From the NCBI GenBank assembly GCA_043718505.1, contig JAYSVN010000038.1, positions 1-13,824 of the forward strand: 13,824 nucleotides of DNA, read 5' to 3'. How positions within the stretch are numbered: the stretch's first letter is position 1; the number at the start of each line of letters is the position of its first letter. Position numbers and translations under genes: made by a program. The stretch comes from JAGOSA01 sp043718505. Lineage in GTDB: Bacteria > Patescibacteriota > Minisyncoccia > Phycocordibacterales > UBA9973. The notes below the pieces were generated by a model that worked only from the letters and a program-made list of their open reading frames with translations, searched no databases and was not told the origin of the DNA. This document shows, one piece after another, positions 12,884 through 13,824 of this stretch.

Positions 12884-12919
12884 AAAAAACGCACATTCTG
12901 CAAATTACAGTGATGTGCG
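12884..12919 (-). terminator. Terminator of the rpsF-ssb-rpsR operon
   Basis: A perfect 7-bp stem CGCACAT/ATGTGCG (12890-12896 with 12913-12919), extendable by one G-U pair, with a 16-base loop. On the minus strand it is followed by six T (12884-12889). It lies about 50 bases after the rpsR stop. The T run is part of the spacer of the next gene's promoter. Confidence 0.85.
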
Positions 12920-12971
12920 CTCTTTCTTTTATATTCTTTACTATTTTTGCTTCAATGTTCCTTCAAGTCGG

Positions 12972-13181
12972 CTACTTTATGATAAATGGAATAAGTCCCA
13001 TAAATCGTGCACGCTTAACCGCGAGGGAAAGCTTGCGCTGATTCTTTGAAGAAAGACCCGAACGCTTGCGCGACGTAATTTTGCCGCTTGGACCGAGGAA
13101 CTTCTTCAAAATATCGATGTCTTTGTAGTCGACATGCTTGATATTGTTAGCTGAAAAATAATCGTGTTTCATAAATGACAT
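12972..13181 (-). CDS. rpsR: Small ribosomal subunit protein S18
   Basis: 69 residues. S18 binds with S6 to the platform of the 30S subunit. The family core is plain: DYKDIDILKKFLGPSGKI, then SRKRSGLSSKNQRKLSLAVK and RARFMGLIPFI at the end. Length is normal for a short bacterial S18. Two starts are possible, ATG at 13181 and ATG three codons later; I kept the first, and neither has a clear Shine-Dalgarno. It is the last gene of the rpsF-ssb-rpsR operon, 48 bases after ssb, and is followed by a terminator. Confidence 0.96.
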   Translation of the reverse strand: MSFMKHDYFSANNIKHVDYKDIDILKKFLGPSGKITSRKRSGLSSKNQRKLSLAVKRARFMGLIPFIIK

Positions 13182-13229
13182 GTAATTTTATTCTTGATTA
13201 ATTAATTTTGATTTCTGTAATTGCTATAA

Positions 13230-13715
13230 TTAAAAGGGTATATCTTCGAGATTGTTGTCATCAGCCGGATATTCGATAGTATCAAATCCGCCATCTTCTT
13301 TTTCGGCCGGTGCTGCAGATTTTGCACCCGTGTCTCCCCCGTCATTTTCAGATTTCTGATATGAACCATTGCCGCCCGGACGACCGGTGCCGCTTGGACC
13401 AAATTGGAAATTTTCAATAACGATTTCAGTGCGGTAATTCTTCTTGCCTTCTTTGTCATCCCAACTGCGAGTTTGTAGTCGGCCTTCGACATAGAGTGAG
13501 CCGCCTTTTTTCATGTATTGAGCAATGAGTTCAGCAGGACGGGCGAAAGCCACAATGTTGTGATATTCGGTCGATTCTTTCTTGGCACCATCTTTGTCTT
13601 TCCAGACGCGATTAGTGGCAAGTGAAGCTGACATAACTTTGACACCCGACGGAAGCGACTTAAGCTCGGGATCGCGAGTAAGGTTGCCGATAATTTGAAC
13701 TTTGTTGAGATACAT
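13230..13715 (-). CDS. ssb: Single-stranded DNA-binding protein
   Basis: 161 residues. SSB protects single-stranded DNA in replication, repair and recombination and recruits partners through its tail. Residues about 1-107 are the OB fold: MYLNKVQIIGNLTRDPELK, FARPAELIAQYMKKGGSLYV, EGRLQTRSW and IVIENFQF. A Gly/Ser/Asp-rich flexible linker (about 108-153) follows, then the acidic protein-binding tip LEDIPF (156-161). It sits between rpsF and rpsR as usual. The purine run GAAAGA five bases ahead of the ATG may act as a weak ribosome-binding site. Confidence 0.97.
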   Translation of the reverse strand: MYLNKVQIIGNLTRDPELKSLPSGVKVMSASLATNRVWKDKDGAKKESTEYHNIVAFARPAELIAQYMKKGGSLYVEGRLQTRSWDDKEGKKNYRTEIVIENFQFGPSGTGRPGGNGSYQKSENDGGDTGAKSAAPAEKEDGGFDTIEYPADDNNLEDIPF

Positions 13716-13739
13716 ATATTCTTTCGCTTTTTATTGCGT

Positions 13740-13788
13740 AATAAACTAGTAATGTCGCTGCCTGCCAAGGCGGTACAAGTAGTTTACT
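13740..13788 (-). promoter_or_regulatory. mRNA stem-loop between rpsF and ssb
   Basis: On the minus strand a 9-bp stem (13780-13788 with 13740-13748, one G-U pair) encloses a small GCCT/AGGC hairpin (13760-13763 with 13768-13771). The stem includes the rpsF stop codon. The sequence ACCGCC lies in the internal loop. It has no U run, so it is not a terminator, and may be a control or processing element of the operon. Confidence 0.4.
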
Positions 13789-13824
13789 CTGTTACTGCGA
13801 GCTCTTCAAGTTTCTTCTCAATTT
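13784..13824 (-). CDS. rpsF: Small ribosomal subunit protein S6, C-terminal fragment
   Basis: Only the last 12 codons are in the window, reading IEKKLEELAVTE and then TAA at 13784-13786. The frame is open to the right edge. The Glu/Lys-rich helical tail suits S6, but the main support is position: it ends 68 bases before ssb, which is followed by rpsR, the standard rpsF-ssb-rpsR order. S6 pairs with S18 on the 30S platform. Confidence 0.75.
   Translation of the reverse strand, partial: IEKKLEELAVTE

Overview
The window looks like chromosomal DNA from a Candidate Phyla Radiation (Patescibacteria) bacterium, most likely of the Parcubacteria group. This rests on protein character rather than on any search: a 1162-residue secreted protein with one peptidoglycan-binding domain followed by repetitive beta-rich modules, a DeoR-type winged-helix protein ending in a GERRWSMYRL motif, an EF-P with an unusual tip loop, and the start of a membrane protein resembling the O-antigen-ligase family of these organisms. 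Intergenic spaces are mostly short and hardly any gene has a recognisable Shine-Dalgarno sequence.

Left part (1-5268, all minus strand): the N-terminus of a membrane protein runs off the left edge; then a terminator; then the giant cell-surface (S-layer-like) gene; then a 655-base non-coding stretch with several stem-loops that may hold an undescribed RNA; then the winged-helix regulator gene. The regulator gene carries a dense array of the DNA motif ATGTCCTT on both strands and in different reading frames.

Middle part (5269-10545, plus strand): a 122-bp element with long imperfect inverted repeats and two nested hairpins separates the regulator from ftsK. It is followed by a small membrane-anchored Ig-like protein, recA, an unknown 186-residue protein and efp. 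ftsK (chromosome translocation at division) and recA (recombination) form a DNA-maintenance cluster.

Right part (10600-13824, all minus strand): a 484-residue protein that carries a complete RNA polymerase alpha C-terminal domain behind a helix-turn-helix domain, an unknown 234-residue protein, and the conserved rpsF-ssb-rpsR operon (ribosomal protein S6, single-strand DNA-binding protein, S18), with rpsF cut by the right edge.

The clearest non-coding themes are compactness and short leaders. Several promoters are fused to the neighbour's terminator, one terminator hairpin contains the stop codon of its gene in its loop, and several -10 elements lie only 7-12 bases before the ATG, which predicts leaderless or near-leaderless mRNAs. 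The most unusual candidates are the ATGTCCTT array, the 122-bp inverted-repeat element, the stand-alone alpha-CTD protein and the possible small RNA upstream of the surface-protein gene.
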